DNA of 64,000 nt from Kalmusia sp. IMI 367209 (lineage: Eukaryota; Ascomycota; Dothideomycetes; Pleosporales; Didymosphaeriaceae), in NCBI GenBank assembly GCA_027946365.1, contig JAPEUQ010000013.1:62001-126000 (forward strand). The letters run 5' to 3'. Both the position numbers and the translations under genes were made by a program. Shown piece by piece: positions 34,887 through 47,229 of the stretch. The notes beneath the pieces were generated by a model. It had not been told where the DNA came from, made no database searches, and worked only from the letters and a program-made list of their open reading frames with translations. Position 1 is the first letter of the stretch, and each line of letters begins with the position of its first letter.

Positions 34887-36493
34887 TCTGAGTGCCAGGC
34901 ACGCACCAATGGCGGCACTAGCGCAACGTGGACCCTGAGGATTAGCGCGGGGATGAGTTGGATCTCCCCGCAGCGGCTATCCGATCCAATTCGCTTTTCG
35001 TTCGTGTCGTCCTCGGTTGAGATTGTTGTTGTTTTCTCTTCGCACGATGGATGGTTTTGGGAGGGCGCAATTCTGCGGGTAGTGTTCCAGGGGCTCCAGG
35101 CTTTAAAGACACAGTTCCACGGTGCTACGGATGGGGTCCAGGAGAAGTGCGCCACACTTTAGCTGAGATATGCAAGGCTCTGGGCTGGGCCCAGACAAGC
35201 GGGCCAGGAGAATGGCGCGCAAGCTTCCCCAAATGGCAGCCGTGCGGCTCGAAGTGCGACCCGGCCAAAAAAAAAACAGAAAGGCTACAGGTGGCAGATG
35301 GTTTGGGCTTGTTTCGCGGGCTCCAAGTGGCAGTTTCGGCCTTGACGCGAGACGGGCAGTCAGCACTTTATCTGGGGAACTGACGTGGGGATCATCTAGG
35401 CATGAAAATTCGTCGTCGTGGGTACGGCGGAGGGGCGAAGGGTCTTCGAGGATGCGGCTTGCGGACTCTTGTGCCGGAGAAACGCTTCCCACTCGTCGTC
35501 CAGCCCACGATGTCGTGCTCTTAGTGTAATTGGTGGAGAATAGACGGTCACGATGGCCGAAGAGGTCAACCAGTAAACCAAGCCGTGGCTACACGCGCCT
35601 GTTCAAGTACTCGGGCTGGACAAGCGTCCCGCGCGCTGTGTGCCATCGCTGCGCTATTAACCTCGAGCATCATGCGTGTGGTCCCTGCGCGTCTCTGCGG
35701 CGTGCTAAGGCAGATCGCTTCGGTGCACCTTCTTGAGAGCGCAGTTGTTGCTGAACATCCTATAAAAACTAGCAGCAGGGTTCCGTGAGCTACATTTCGA
35801 CGCGTGGCTGACCCCTCGCCAGCCTCAGCACCACTTCGTCAACGTGCAGGTTGCAGCCATCCGGAGTCGTCTCCGCAGCTCCGCAGGGCCTGATAGACAG
35901 TCCAAACGTGGCTCACCAAGCACAGCCTCTGTCTTTCAAACTCGACCGTCAATCCTTCATCTGCGGCTCTCCAACCATGGCCTTGGGAGCCGCTAACCCA
36001 CGCCAGGGTGCGTGTGCATCTTTCTATGATGGGGTCTACGAAACGGGGCGGGCTCCCTTCCGTGTTGAGCATGGCATCGTATCGCAGATGATCTCATAGC
36101 ATGATGTGTGCTATTTCAGGCGGACCGATCAGAAACAACAGCCGCATTGTGGTAGTGATGGGCGCGGTTCTGCCTCCTGTAACCAGCATAAGCACGGCTG
36201 TGCTCCATCATGGGCAACTCGGGGCCAAATTTCAAAGGGACCCCAGAAAAAAAGGACTCAGTTAGATTGACGATTGACGTAACGATGAGCTCCGTGCTGC
36301 GATCCACGCGGGCCGACTCTCAACAAAGATTTCAAGGCTGTGAAAGTTGATCGCACGTGATTTCAACCCGCCAAGTCTTCCGGAGCCCCACGTTTTAGCA
36401 AAACACTGATCCCTGCACAACTTTTCTGGCATCGCAGCTCCACCGAAAATTGCATCGCCAAGCACCAGCAACGCAGTATATTCCACAGCGACA
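34887..36493. other. 1.6-kb intergenic region, no gene recognised
   Basis: Divergent spacer between AIM6 and the CCDC137-like gene. Several open frames up to ~130 codons overlap in all directions but share no motif, splice pattern or family resemblance. It contains a run of ten A (35277-35286). Confidence 0.45.
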
Positions 36494-37493
36494 ATGCCGC
36501 ACAAGCACAAGCGCAAAGCTGACAATGACGAGAAGAAGTCCGTCTCATAGTCCTGCATCCCAAACAATCATATCCTGATAGTCTGACAGCTTCGATCTCC
36601 CACCCTCCGTCCGCGCCGCACCCCTCCCCGTCCGCAAAAACACCACAACGTCAGCGCCGCGCCCAAAAAAGCGGAAAACAAGTCATGTAGAAGGCTACGG
36701 CGTAGATGACACGCCCAAAGCCTTCGCGCGCCTCATGTCCTTCCAGCAAACCGGCAAGCGGCGCTCCGGTCTGGACGACGGCGCGCGCTCCAAAGCGAAG
36801 AAGAACGCCTCAAAAGCTCCACCACAACAAAAAGAAGCTACCGCGAAAGCAGATGCAGAACCCACACCAAACAGCGAAGAACAGGTCCTTCCCAAGTTGA
36901 AGATCCTCCCTGGCGAGTCCCTCGCAGACTTCCGCCAGCGCGTCAACCAGGCCCTGCCCCTCTCCGGCGTGGCTAAATCTGGCAAGAAAATAAACGGGCT
37001 AGGGGATCACCGCGTCACGAAGCATGAGCGCCATCTGAAGCGGTTACAAGAAGGGTGGCGCAAGGAGGAGGCGCGCATTCGCGAGAAGGAGCAGGAAGCG
37101 GCTGAGCTTGCCGAGGAAGAGCAGGATGAGATTGATGCCATGTGGGAGGACAAGACTGCAGATCTGGATACGCCTGGAAAAGGGAAGAAGAAGGGCAAGA
37201 AGGTGAAGAGGAGGCTGGTGGTGGGCGAGGTGGATACAGGGGAGGGAGATGAGTGGGAGGCACTGAGACGCAAGAGGGAGCAGAGGAAGGGGCTGCATGA
37301 TGTGGTGCAGGAGCCACCCAATTTTGAGCGGGTGCCAAGGGAGATCTTCAAGGTGAAGGAGGGGGCGAGAGTGAATGTGGGAAATGTGCCTAACGCGGTG
37401 GGAAGTCTAAGGAAGAGAGAGGAATTAGGTGTAGAAAGACAGGGCATCATTGAAACGTATCGCAAGTTGATGGCTGCAAAACGAGAAGGCTAG
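36494..37493 (+). CDS. Basic nuclear coiled-coil protein, CCDC137-like
   Basis: Two exons (36494-36537 and 36590-37493) give 315 aa. Exon 1 encodes MPHKHKRKADNDEK. After a 52-nt intron with an unusual GTCCGT donor and a GACAG acceptor the reading continues FDLPPSVRAAPLPVRKN, then VEGYGVDDTPKAFARLMSFQ. The centre is a Lys/Glu-rich helix (HERHLKRLQEGWRKEEARIR, about 155-200). The C-terminus has GLHDVVQEPPNFERVPREIF, resembling the VVLQPPEL segment of animal CCDC137. Several nuclear localisation-like basic clusters (GKGKKKGKKVKRR) suggest a nuclear or nucleolar protein. No enzymatic motif. A single-exon start at 36735 would drop the conserved DLPPS..PLPVR part. Confidence 0.72.
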
Positions 37494-37800
37494 CGCAGAC
37501 TTGAAAGGCGACCCTATAAAATGAATAAATTACTATATGCTACTGGCATTGTCAAATGTTACTCGTACAGCAATCCTCGATCCCCTATGCTCCAGAGCAC
37601 CCTGCATGCCACAACACCCCTCACTTCCACCCGTTGACGTGATTAACAGGTGCATGTCCATGTTGGCTGATTTTCTTCGAAGGAGAGTCCAGCTCATCAC
37701 CATCCGTCCCTTCACAAGCCGTTAGTCATCTTCATCGTCAAGAACAACTGACTCTATGACAAAGCAATGAAACAAGAAATCCAGAACACGCAAGGGTCGC

Positions 37801-39351
37801 TCAGGTATTCGTACTCAACCGATGAACAACCGGCACCGAACTCGGCGGCAAGCTCCCATACTCTGTGATAACCATGTTGATATATTCCGCAGGAGTGACA
37901 TCGTACAGGACCTGTAGATGGTGCAGATTCTCTGATCCTTCAATCCATTTAAGGACATCCAGGGGCCCGGACTTGGCCTCTTCCGCGGTAGCCTTGTCGT
38001 CGTTCTTTGAGGCCTGCGGGGTAGGAAGGTGAGGCTCTAGTGGGAGCAGCGAGGCGCGTTCGGCCTCGGACAAGATTTCATCTGCGGGCGCGACTTCGTT
38101 GCCGACAATGGAGTCAAGCGCTACCTTTTCGGTGAACTTGACGGACTCGCAGAGGACAATCACTGGGAGGGAGTGCGATCTCGCGAGCATAGATACAAGA
38201 GCCGTGCCGACGCGGGAGTAAAGCCTTCCATTCGACATCATAGCGTGAGCGCCCAGAAAGACCTTCGAGGCGTCCTTGACGGCATGAGAAGCGCCTGTGA
38301 TGAGATAGTAGCGGACACTGATGCCTTGATTAGCGAGCTTTCGTGCAAGCGTCTTGCCTTCGAAAAGCGGTTTTGAGTCGACAACGATGACAGTGAAGGG
38401 AACGCCTGCTTTGTGCGCTTGGAGGAGCGTCTGCTCAACGATGGATGATGAGGCGTAGGTTAGGATGACGTCGCCGGGGAGGATTTTGGTGGTGGCTTGG
38501 TCACGGATGAGTTTCTGGGCGGCAGTGACGCGTTCACGGATAAACATGTCTATTTCTTCAATGAGGTCCCGCTTGGCTTCTATTTCTGGGGTGGAAGGGT
38601 CAATTTTGATGATGACTACAAAGATGGTTAGTAGAGTCTATTTTAGCAACTGTGTTCACATACTATCTTTCAACCATCGGATCGCATTGCCCATGCTGAT
38701 GCTGAGCGGGCGACAACTTCGCAAGTAGTCGATCTGAGGACTGAGGTGATGGTTGGTGAGATGTCGCGCCAGACTAGTCCCAACTGGTGTCTGGTATGAT
38801 TCGATGACGGCTTTGAATGCCAGAAGCATTGCGACCATGCGAGCAGTACTACCGCAGATAACATAACTGCTGTACTGCAGTCCCAAAGCGAGAACAGCTG
38901 GGTGAGCGTCCTTTGAAGCGCCCACCATAGAATGCTGTCTCGGCTGACTGTACAAATGTCCAAAGAAAAGTCCAACCTGCTTTTGGTCTCGCTTCGATTC
39001 TTTTTTCGCCTGCTGCTGTGGGACTGCGTTTGACTGAGATGGCCTCCTCCGGACTGGCAGGGGCCTTGATTTCTCATCTTTTTGTGACTGCTTCGGCTCT
39101 TTCTGTTTCTGATTTTCCTTTGGAGGTCCGCCTTGTTGCGGTGGACCAGATGCTTTTGCTTGAGCCCGCTTTGCTTGCTTTTCCGCCTGCTTCAGCTTCT
39201 TCAATTCCGCGCCTGATAGCTTCTTTGGTACCCCATCTTCCGCAGGTTTCGCGTTCTTGGCGTCACTCTTTGCTTGAGCTGGGGGATTGCCCGTCTCCTG
39301 GGGAGGCACAGCTGGCGGTTGGACCGCTTCGCCTACTACTTGCTCGCTCAT
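37801..39351 (-). CDS. GCD2: Translation initiation factor eIF2B, delta subunit
   Basis: Regulatory subunit of the eIF2B guanine-nucleotide exchange factor that reloads eIF2 with GTP and senses phosphorylated eIF2. Two exons (39351-38664, 38615-37801; 48-nt intron GTATGT, CTACTAACC, TGTAG) give 500 aa. The N-terminal ~150 residues are Lys/Gln/Pro-rich and disordered. The conserved Rossmann-like C-terminal domain of the eIF2B alpha/beta/delta family has VILTYASSSIVEQTLLQAHK, VIVVDSKPLFEGKTLARKLA, VFLGAHAMMSNGRLYSRVGT, and the tail YDVTPAEYINMVITEYGSLP, which is diagnostic for delta. The N-terminal helix region has PAVLALGLQYSSYVICG. An in-frame ATG 21 codons upstream (39414) is possible; I chose MSEQ. 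Divergent from SAF1. Confidence 0.93.
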
Positions 39352-39756
39352 TTTCCTTGAGAATTCCTCCGGCGATAACTCTTCTCTTTGGATGCTCAGG
39401 TACAACAAGTGCAATTGGGCCTTGTACGTTGGAGCCGAAAGCGGGGAAAACTACGTTCTGCTGGAGACTGAAATTTCGGGAATAGAGACATAAATTTACT
39501 GCCAGTGATTCACGTAGCTGAGTCCTTGTGGGGATTGGGTGGCGCCGATGGTAAAGGCGTGTGCGAAATTGATAGAGGAACTACGACCCCGTTGAGTCAG
39601 AGATCGCCCTAAGCCGTTTTTAAATTGGCGTGCCAAGCATTATGTGTTCTTTGCTCCAACGCTCACGTCCTTACGTCATAGCTCGACTTTCAACGTGACA
39701 CGACTCGTGTTTATTTTCCCCTCCATACCCCACATCACCAATTCTGCGAACTCAAT
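39352..39756. promoter_or_regulatory. Divergent promoter region GCD2 / SAF1
   Basis: 405 bp. It contains TGAGTCA (39593-39599), a consensus Gcn4/CpcA (bZIP) site. About eight such sites are expected by chance in 64 kb, so this is suggestive only because GCD2 belongs to the general amino-acid control circuit. Confidence 0.3.
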
Positions 39757-41988
39757 ATGACGGAGGTCAACAATATCACGGAGCTACCGCTCGATATTCT
39801 GGTCCTCATATTTCCATACCTCGACGCGAAAAGCTTCCTAGCCTTCTGCAGTACTTGCAAAGCGTTCCAGCAACCCTTGATTCGTTTGGACCCTGCATAT
39901 TGGAGCTTTAAAACCCGCAGTAAGCAACATAGACGTGGATACACACCACTGATTACCACAATAGGCCCCTAGCTCTAGCTCACTTATACTGACTTGGATT
40001 CTGCACCAGGTGTCTTTCGTGTACCAAATCAACCGGTCGTTCAGCACGATGGTCTTCGCTGGCAGAAGATGTACCGGCGGCTGTTCACCCAGACTCGAGT
40101 GTATACCTGGGGAAACAACTCGCACAATCGTCTGGGACATGCTTCTGAAGAGGGGAACAACCGAACTTCACTACCTCGGGAATTTGAAGGGGCACGAGAT
40201 GATCTAGGCATCATCGCAGATGTGCAATGCGGGTAAGTCGAGTTTGAAGTTTCGTCGAACAGTGACAGTGGCTCTATTGGGATCACACCCGTGATATACA
40301 GAACTGAGACGCAGATTGGAGTAACACCCAGATGCACGATACGCATCATAGTGGCCTTCGAAATGATCTTATCATCAGTTGAACAATTGAGTCTACAGCT
40401 AACAAGTGCAGTGGGTGGTCTACTACAATCCTCAACTCAAGTGGTACTCTCTACTTCGTCGGCGTTGTCGATGGTGAACGACAGTTCAGTGGTAGCAACG
40501 TCTACCCTCAGCCATTGCGCTTCCCAAACGGATTTCCAGAGTCCCCTGCTACCTCAGCATACGATGAGCCTACAATCAAGATTTGTCAATTCTCCGCTGG
40601 TCGATCGCACATACTAGGCCTGTCAGATAGTGGACGGATCTGGTCGTGGGACAGCGAGAAGCCCGCGGTTCAAATTAAATTCGCAAACATAGATTTGAAA
40701 GAGGACTCTACCACTGGTTCACCGATTGCAACCTGTTTACAGTATGGGGTGGTGAAACAGGTCATTGCAGGGTGGAGTTATAGTTCGGCTTACGTGCATG
40801 GAATTGGCATAGTGGCGTGGGAACCAGTTCGACGTGGGTTATCACGGCGTGGCATTCGACGAGCTCGATCAGTTCCCCGGCGACTCCAGCATCCACGCGA
40901 TGACGACGAGCCGGACACCATGCTGATGCTGGAAAACTTTGAAATTCCCAAGACCGGTTACCGACGCCCCAAAGGAGCGACACGAGAATCAGATCAGGAG
41001 AGAGCTCTTGGTGAAGAAGTCGGTGCAGTAGAAAACTACATCGTCCTTGAGCACTTCGTGGTTTTTGTAACCGATATTGGGAGAGTGTTCTCCAGCAAAC
41101 TCAACGAGAAGAACAAAATAGATAACATACTAGAACTCCGCGCGTTTCGGGCGGAAAGCGGGACATCATTAGACGTTCAGGGCTCGTTCCGACGTTTCGC
41201 AATCTTCAGAGAGGGTGAGGTGATTATTGCGGAACAGGACTATATAAATGCATGCTGGAATACTCGTCTGTCCGACCCCGACCAAATCAACATCGAAGGC
41301 CCGAAGAAGATACCAGCGCTCCAACATAATAATGTTGTATCAATAGCTTTCGGTGATTATCACTTTCTCGCATTGCATTCGACTGGGAAAATCACATCTT
41401 ACGGGACAGAAGTATCATCTCGTGGGGCTCTTGGTCTAGGGTCGATGCCGGATGCTCGTCTTCGTGGACTCATCGGCGTGACTTTTCCTGATTTGAAGTT
41501 GCTTCCCCATGCATATACAAGTGGACGGCAAGTATGGTTTTCCCAAGAGAAGGCAAATTGGTTAGACTTTTTGACGAGTGGCGGCAAAGACGCCGAAGAG
41601 GCTAAACAACGTCTGGAAATGTTTATTGATGACCGAACGGTGCAAGGCGAGGTCAGTGAATGGATCGAACAAGAGGCGAAAGCATGGGATGAGGTACATC
41701 CATTCCCATAAAACGATCCTCTATATGGTGCTAATCTTGATCTAGGATAAGGGCGAAGACGGACTCGGGTCCCACTTCGCGCTCAGGGTTAGCGCGGCAG
41801 GGTGGCACTCTGGCGCGGTGCTCCTAGTCAATGAAGAGCTTGAGAAGAAAGAGCCTACATATGATTGGCAAGATAAATCCTTTCCTCGGTTGAAGCTAAG
41901 CGACGGGAGAGAGATGGAAGGCTCGGTTCCGTTCGACGTTTGGCGGGAGGGAAGGCCCGAGTGGCAGCTCGATGAGCGCTTCTGGTAG
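39757..41988 (+). CDS. SAF1: F-box / RCC1-repeat protein, SCF-associated factor 1-like
   Basis: Predicted substrate receptor of an SCF ubiquitin ligase. Four exons (39757-39919, 40010-40232, 40412-41693, 41746-41988) give 636 aa. Residues ~5-50 are an F-box (ITELPLDILVLIFPYLDAKS, FLAFCSTCKAFQQPL). RCC1-type propeller blades follow: RVYTWGNNSHNRLGH, FSAGRSHILGLSDSGRIWSW, IAFGDYHFLALHSTGKITSY and RGALGLG. The protein ends with SHFALRVSAAGWHSGAVLLV. F-box plus RCC1 is the architecture of yeast Saf1. The second intron is long (179 nt, GTAAGT..GCTAAC..GTGCAG) and could hide a small exon, but the joined frame is clean. The last intron (52 nt) is needed: read-through would end at VHPFP and lose the final ~80 residues. 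Confidence 0.88.
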
Positions 41989-42162
41989 TCGAGAGCAACG
42001 CGAAAACACCCTGAATGAGCTATCATCTCACCGATTGCAAGGCAGATACTATTCGTCTATGAGATATCTCATCCCGTTAGAGATCTAATAGGCCACTGAA
42101 TTATCAAACCTATTCTACAGGCTAGAATAGATGCATCTATCATGCTCTAGTAGATCGACACA

Positions 42163-43004
42163 TCAGTGATTCCTGAGCAGCACACAAAGCCTCTCAAACG
42201 CCGCCGCTCTCCTATCCGCAATTTCCATAAATTGCTCCTTCGAGCTCCCTCCAATACTCCCCACATACACATCCTTCTTACCCTCTTTCAACTCCGTCCA
42301 CGTCTCCTCCACGAACTGCGCCGCCGGCATGCCCATACTCCTTCCTACCTCAGCTCCCATCTCAAAATCATGCAACTCTGTCTGCACTAGTGGAGGCGAG
42401 ATGTGTATGACATTCACGCTGGTGTTGCGCAGCTGCTCGCGGACGCACAAGATGAAAGGGTCTAAAGCGGCCTTGGACGCACTGTAGGCGGGCATAGTAG
42501 ATGCGGGGACGAGACTGATGTGTGTGCCGGTGAATATCAAGGCAGTAGGGCCAGAAGAAGACAGGAGGTGCGGAAGGAAGGCGTGTGTGAGGGCAACGAA
42601 GGAAATGAAGTTTGTAGTTATCTCTTTGTTAAATTGCACGAGATCAACGGTTTCCGGCTTCGCGAAGTCGTAGTGGCGTTGAATGCCGGCATTGAGAAAG
42701 ACTGCGTCGATTGTAGGGTATTGCTCGATGGCCCTGTTCTATTGATTAGCTTGAAAGTAGCGAGAGTCAATGGGTGGGAATCGGACGATTGAGCGAAGGT
42801 AGGTATGCTTTCTAAGTCGGAGATGTCGAAGACTAAGCTAGAAGCTTTGGAGGAACCGTGGGTGGCGACGAAAGCATCGAGGCGGTCTTTGCGGCGGCCG
42901 ACGGCGGTGATGTGGATGCCTTCTGCGATGAGCTTGTCGGCCATGGCTTTGCCTATGCCGGACGTGGCACCGATGAGGAGGACATGTTTGTAAGGAAAAG
43001 ACAT
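42163..43004 (-). CDS. Short-chain dehydrogenase/reductase
   Basis: Classical SDR oxidoreductase, substrate unknown. Two exons (43004-42787, 42733-42163) give 262 aa. The cofactor motif is LLIGATSGIGKAMADKL, with RRKDRLDAF after beta2, which suggests NADP(H). NAGIQRHYDF follows the intron. The catalytic set is IFTGTHISLV (Ser) and PAYSASKAALD (Tyr-x3-Lys). The 53-nt intron uses a non-consensus GTCCGA donor, with branch CTAATC and acceptor AACAG; reading through it would lose the NAG motif. Head-to-head with a C6 regulator (737 bp apart), which might control it. Confidence 0.87.
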
Positions 43005-43741
43005 GGTGTTGGTGTCTCGTGGCAAAGTTTTTGGGATAGAATTGCGTTTTTCCAATTCACACAAGGACCTTGAGCGCGAAAGCAGGAGACGATGGATTGA
43101 ATCAAGAAAGAGGAAGCTTGCCTAGGTACTTATACATTAGTGATAGACGCGATGCTGTACTACCTCGCTACTCTTCGTGATTGTCAGTGTTAAGTCCATG
43201 GAGAACTGCACGAGGTCAATACTACTTTAGGCAGTGGTCTCCTAGTCATCTGGTAAACGTTGGTCATAACCGGAGATACACTATGAAGTTCCGGACTTAA
43301 GTTACATTCGTGCACGGAATGTGAAACATGGGTGAAGATAGGAAAGCTGGTGAACGCTGACGCATTTCAGTCGAATTGCATACTCAAAACAGCTAAGCTC
43401 CAAGCTGTCCATTGGTTGGATCGCGCTGCACCGTCTGGGGTTTTTTCGATCTCACCTATCAAAAAATCGCCGATCCCTACTCACTAAAATGCGTTAGCGC
43501 ACCACGCCTCTCTCCCGACTCACAACAGCTTCCTCATTCATGTCGGTAACAATAGCATCCACCTGGGCCTACTTGCGTCACGTTCTTTGAGGCGCTCATT
43601 CAGATTTGGCCGAGTGAAAGCATCTACTACTGGCTGTCGATAGTCCTGTACCGTGCAGCGCGTTGTTCTAGGATACATAACACGAATGCACAAGCTCTAC
43701 AGAGCCCAGCGACCCAATATTGTATTGCAGGGCCAATTAGC
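43005..43741. other. Divergent intergenic region SDR / C6 regulator
   Basis: 737 bp, presumed promoters of both genes. No specific operator could be defined. Confidence 0.4.
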
Positions 43742-45287
43742 ATGGTATATCGAGGCAAACCATCGAAAGCTTGTCAGAGATGTCGAGACCGGAAGCTCCG
43801 CGTACGCTCACCCCTGCACACAACCTTTCCTGAACCAGTCGCTAAGAAGCAGTAGTGTGATCTTCAACGCCCGTTCTGCAGCTCATGCTTGCGAGTGGGC
43901 TACCCGTGCCACGGGTATCGAGATACGGACACGTTGCGGGTCTCAGACGAGACGCAACTTGTGCATATCAAGGCCGCCTCTGCCGTGAAGCCAGCCGCTA
44001 CGCCAAAACGGGATAGTCATTCCACCTTCAAGCTGTCATATCTTCCATTGGATCTACAGGTCCAAGCGAGGGAGCTCTTCTTTGCGTATTACATAGCCGA
44101 CTTCTCTCGGGCATGGGACTTCCTGTACCCGTTTTTCGACCCGAGGACTGCACCAGAGCACCTGTCCCTTAGCATAGATGCCGCTAGTCTAGCTTTCTTA
44201 TCACATCACATGACGTCTCCCTCGGCGCAAAATCTGGGTCGGCGAAAGTACGTGAGCGCACTCAGGAAAACGAATAAGGTCTTGCAGGATCCGAGAACGG
44301 CGCAACAGACAACTACGCTTGAGGCTTCGCTGCTACTAGACCTATTCGAGAAGATTACGGATCCGAGGCCTGCATCTGTCGTGGCACAACGGGCCCATGT
44401 CGATGGCGCTTTGGCGCTGGTTAAGCTCAGAGGCTTGCAGCAATTCACTGACAATGCAGGTGTGAAGGCGCTCACGAGGCTAGCACTAAATTCGATCGTC
44501 ATATGCATCAGCAACGGCGATAGTGTACCACAAGATATCTTCGATATAAGAGAGCATACTGGGGGGCTATATGGACGTCGTCCATCCGAAGTGGAGGCTG
44601 ACTGGAATGACACTACACATTACTAATCTGGTGTCCGATGTGACCAAAGGGCGATTAACGGTGGAAGAGAAGGTACGGAGGTGTGTTGAGCTAGAAAAGC
44701 AGCTCGAAGTCATTGATCGCGAAGCGCCTCCGAAGTGGTCGTTCCAGAGGATATATATTCCGAAGGAACAGGAAGAAGACACAACCCTAGACGGATTTTA
44801 CGACGCCTACCCCACACGCATGGACACCCAGATGTGGAACGTTTTGCGTTTCATGCGCCTCGTCCTCTGTGACGAGATCATCTCATCCTGTCCAGACTGG
44901 TGCGATGAAGCCAGCCGACACGCACGCAAGACGATTGCGTTGGTAGTTCAAGAAATCTGCGCAACGGTACCCCAGATGACAGACTGCACCGGCCCGGCTA
45001 GGCATAGACTTCCCGCAGGATCCAAAGTGTCTTCACATACTCACACGCTATCGCATTTCCTTGACGCATACATTCTGATATTTGGCCTTTATGCTGCAGC
45101 ATGGTCTCGTGGGTGCCCTCCCCGAGCGAAGACGTGGATCATTGGACAGCTTGATAGGATTGCCGAGCATTTTGGAGTGAAGGAGGCGGCTACCGTGGCA
45201 GCAATATTGAAAATGCAGGATCACACATCAAGGATCGGGCCTTGGGACGTATATCGACTCGTTGGGAGCTATGCATTTGCAGCGTAG
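43742..45287 (+). pseudogene. Zn(II)2Cys6 transcription factor gene with a one-base frameshift
   Basis: Fungal-specific regulator. Exon 1 (43742-43801, MVYRGKPSKACQRCRDRKLR) joins through a 54-nt intron (GTACGC, GCTAAG, AGTAG) to CDLQRPFCSSCLRVGYPC. Together they give a perfect C-x2-C-x6-C-x6-C-x2-C-x6-C cluster (Cys 11, 14, 21, 28, 31, 38). The effector region is helical (for example DLQVQARELFFAYYIADFSR). At the G6 run 44561-44566 the frame slips: upstream reading ends at a stop at 44626, while the true continuation YMDVVHPKWRLTGMTLHI is one base over and runs to 45287. The joined exon length is one base more than a multiple of three. It could be a homopolymer sequencing error or a real truncating mutation; if real, the DNA-binding half alone (about 265 aa) would remain. 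Confidence 0.75.
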
Positions 45288-47229
45288 CGCTTTGGATACG
45301 ACGTAGGAATCGAAATCGAACCACAACATCAGATGATTTTGGACTGTTGTCGTTCAAATTGCCCCTCCTGGGGCTGTTCTCCGAATTAGAAAAGTTGGGG
45401 TGGTGTTGCGGTTGCATGTCGCCATACTCATATTCCTACCCTGTTCGTTCTCGGAAATTAGAAGATGGCAACTCGCTGTTCGACACTTTCAAAATAGGTC
45501 TAACGTGCCTAAAGAGACGTGTTGTTCAAGGGAATGCCTCCTGCCGACGTCTGGGCACGTAAGAGCGGAGAGCCTCCGCGCACCTGCATATCTCGGCAGA
45601 TGCGGTAGACTACGGTCCGCTCGTATGCCTGCGCTTGCCAAGTCGGCGGACTGACGCTTCAACGAAAAGAGCACTTGTTCCTATACCAGGTGATCAGGAT
45701 ACCAATCCTGCAGACAAGGGCAGCTCGTCCCGTTCCGCTGCACATTGGATATTTGACCACGCGTCAATGTTTACCAGCAGCCGCGGAAGCAGCAGGCAGC
45801 AAGGTTTCTGTCATTCACTGCGAAGATCGTACTGAACCTGAGCGCTTATGGAATTACCGGTATACGCGAAATCGCGTGGCAGTCTGCTCGTTTCCTCCCC
45901 GCGTGGTGTGTGGTGAAGACCCCAATTTTCGGATTAGTCTAATCCGAATTGGGATGACGATCAGCCGCTAGTTTCACCACAACGCCCAGCCACCACTCGG
46001 AGACTCTCCAAGTCTCTTTCAACTGCATTTTGTCAACAATATCACTTCCACACCGTCGGTGACTCTGAAACGGAAGGTGCTTTCGCAAGAATATATTGTC
46101 CCCGCCTATATCGTGGTGTTCCATGCCATTACTTTGAGCATCGGGGCGTCGCAATGTTTCATAGCGGACGATGACAGCAGCATGCCAAGTATTCTCCTAC
46201 GCACGCCTCTCAGCTGAAAGGCTCTAAAACAGCCACACCAAATGGACTTCGCTACCCTCTACCAATCTCGTTAATACACGATCTCTAGTCCGATGCTCGC
46301 TCTACTCGCTCATCCGCTTCCCCAGCTACCGGGGTCCCAGGCTTGTTCATTCGAACTATTACATGCACTGTAAAAATAGCTGGCCCTGCTGATGAGGTTG
46401 TCGTATCCAGAATTTGCCTCTTTCTCCGAGCCCCAAAATCGACCACGCGGCGCCGCTCGTGCATATCCGAGGAGACTGCCCTTGCATCTTAACTCAATGT
46501 CAACTCTTTACCTTCTCGTCTCGTGTGTCGCACCCTTGGCTAGTATTAAACCTTTCCCTCTCGTTGTATTGCCACTAGAAGAACGGCCCGCAAGGCATCT
46601 CTGAGCGGGAGATCGGCGAGAAGTCTACTCGCCGGACTCCAACCCGTGTTCCACGTAGTGGTCAAGAGGATACGAATTGGGCTCTTGGCAGCATCAGCCG
46701 CTGCCGATGATCTGGGTTCCATCACGGGGGCGCTATACACCGCATGCTGAGGGTCCGGGCTCAACGCCGCATCCACAGAGTTGGAGTTGCTTCGCGGGAA
46801 GCTTGTCTAGTAGCTCGCATATGCCAAGCAATTTTCTTGCCGTGGTCCACCGAATGATAAGGTGGTAGAAGACACTTCAATGTCTCTTTTCGGTCAAACC
46901 CCTCTCGCAATGCATCGGTAGAGGTCTTGGAAGTATTGTGGCGGACGCCGACCTCATCCTCTTCGGCGCAGGAGCTACTTTGGCCTAACAAATGCTCTGT
47001 ATCCGAGCTTCCAGACCAGATCGATTTTCAGCGCGGAAGCTTCACCTTGCAGAGACCTACCTCTACATGTCCGTATGAGCTCGTTATCCCAGACAGAAGG
47101 CATGGTAGTGCGGCCTGGGTATGTTTAGTAGGTCATGGCGTTGAGCAGTGTATGGATATATAAGCTTCACGACTCAGGGCCGTTTTCACTCAGCGCGCCG
47201 CCTACTTCGCCTTGTTTTCCTTCTTCACA
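45288..47229. other. 1.9-kb stretch without a recognisable gene
   Basis: Only short unrelated open frames. The right end is the promoter of the secreted-protein gene (TATA box noted separately). No RNA gene, repeat or pseudogene recognised. Confidence 0.4.
47157..47163 (+). promoter_or_regulatory. TATA box of the secreted-protein gene
   Basis: TATATAA, 67 bp before the ATG at 47230, followed by a pyrimidine-rich leader (CCTTGTTTTCCTTCTTCAC). A clear TATA is unusual among the genes here and suits a regulated gene. Confidence 0.5.

Noticed and set aside
38656..39414. Separate 252-aa protein upstream of the eIF2B C-terminal domain
   Set aside because: It is the first exon of GCD2; a 48-nt intron with a CTAAC branch joins it in frame to the catalytic-fold domain.
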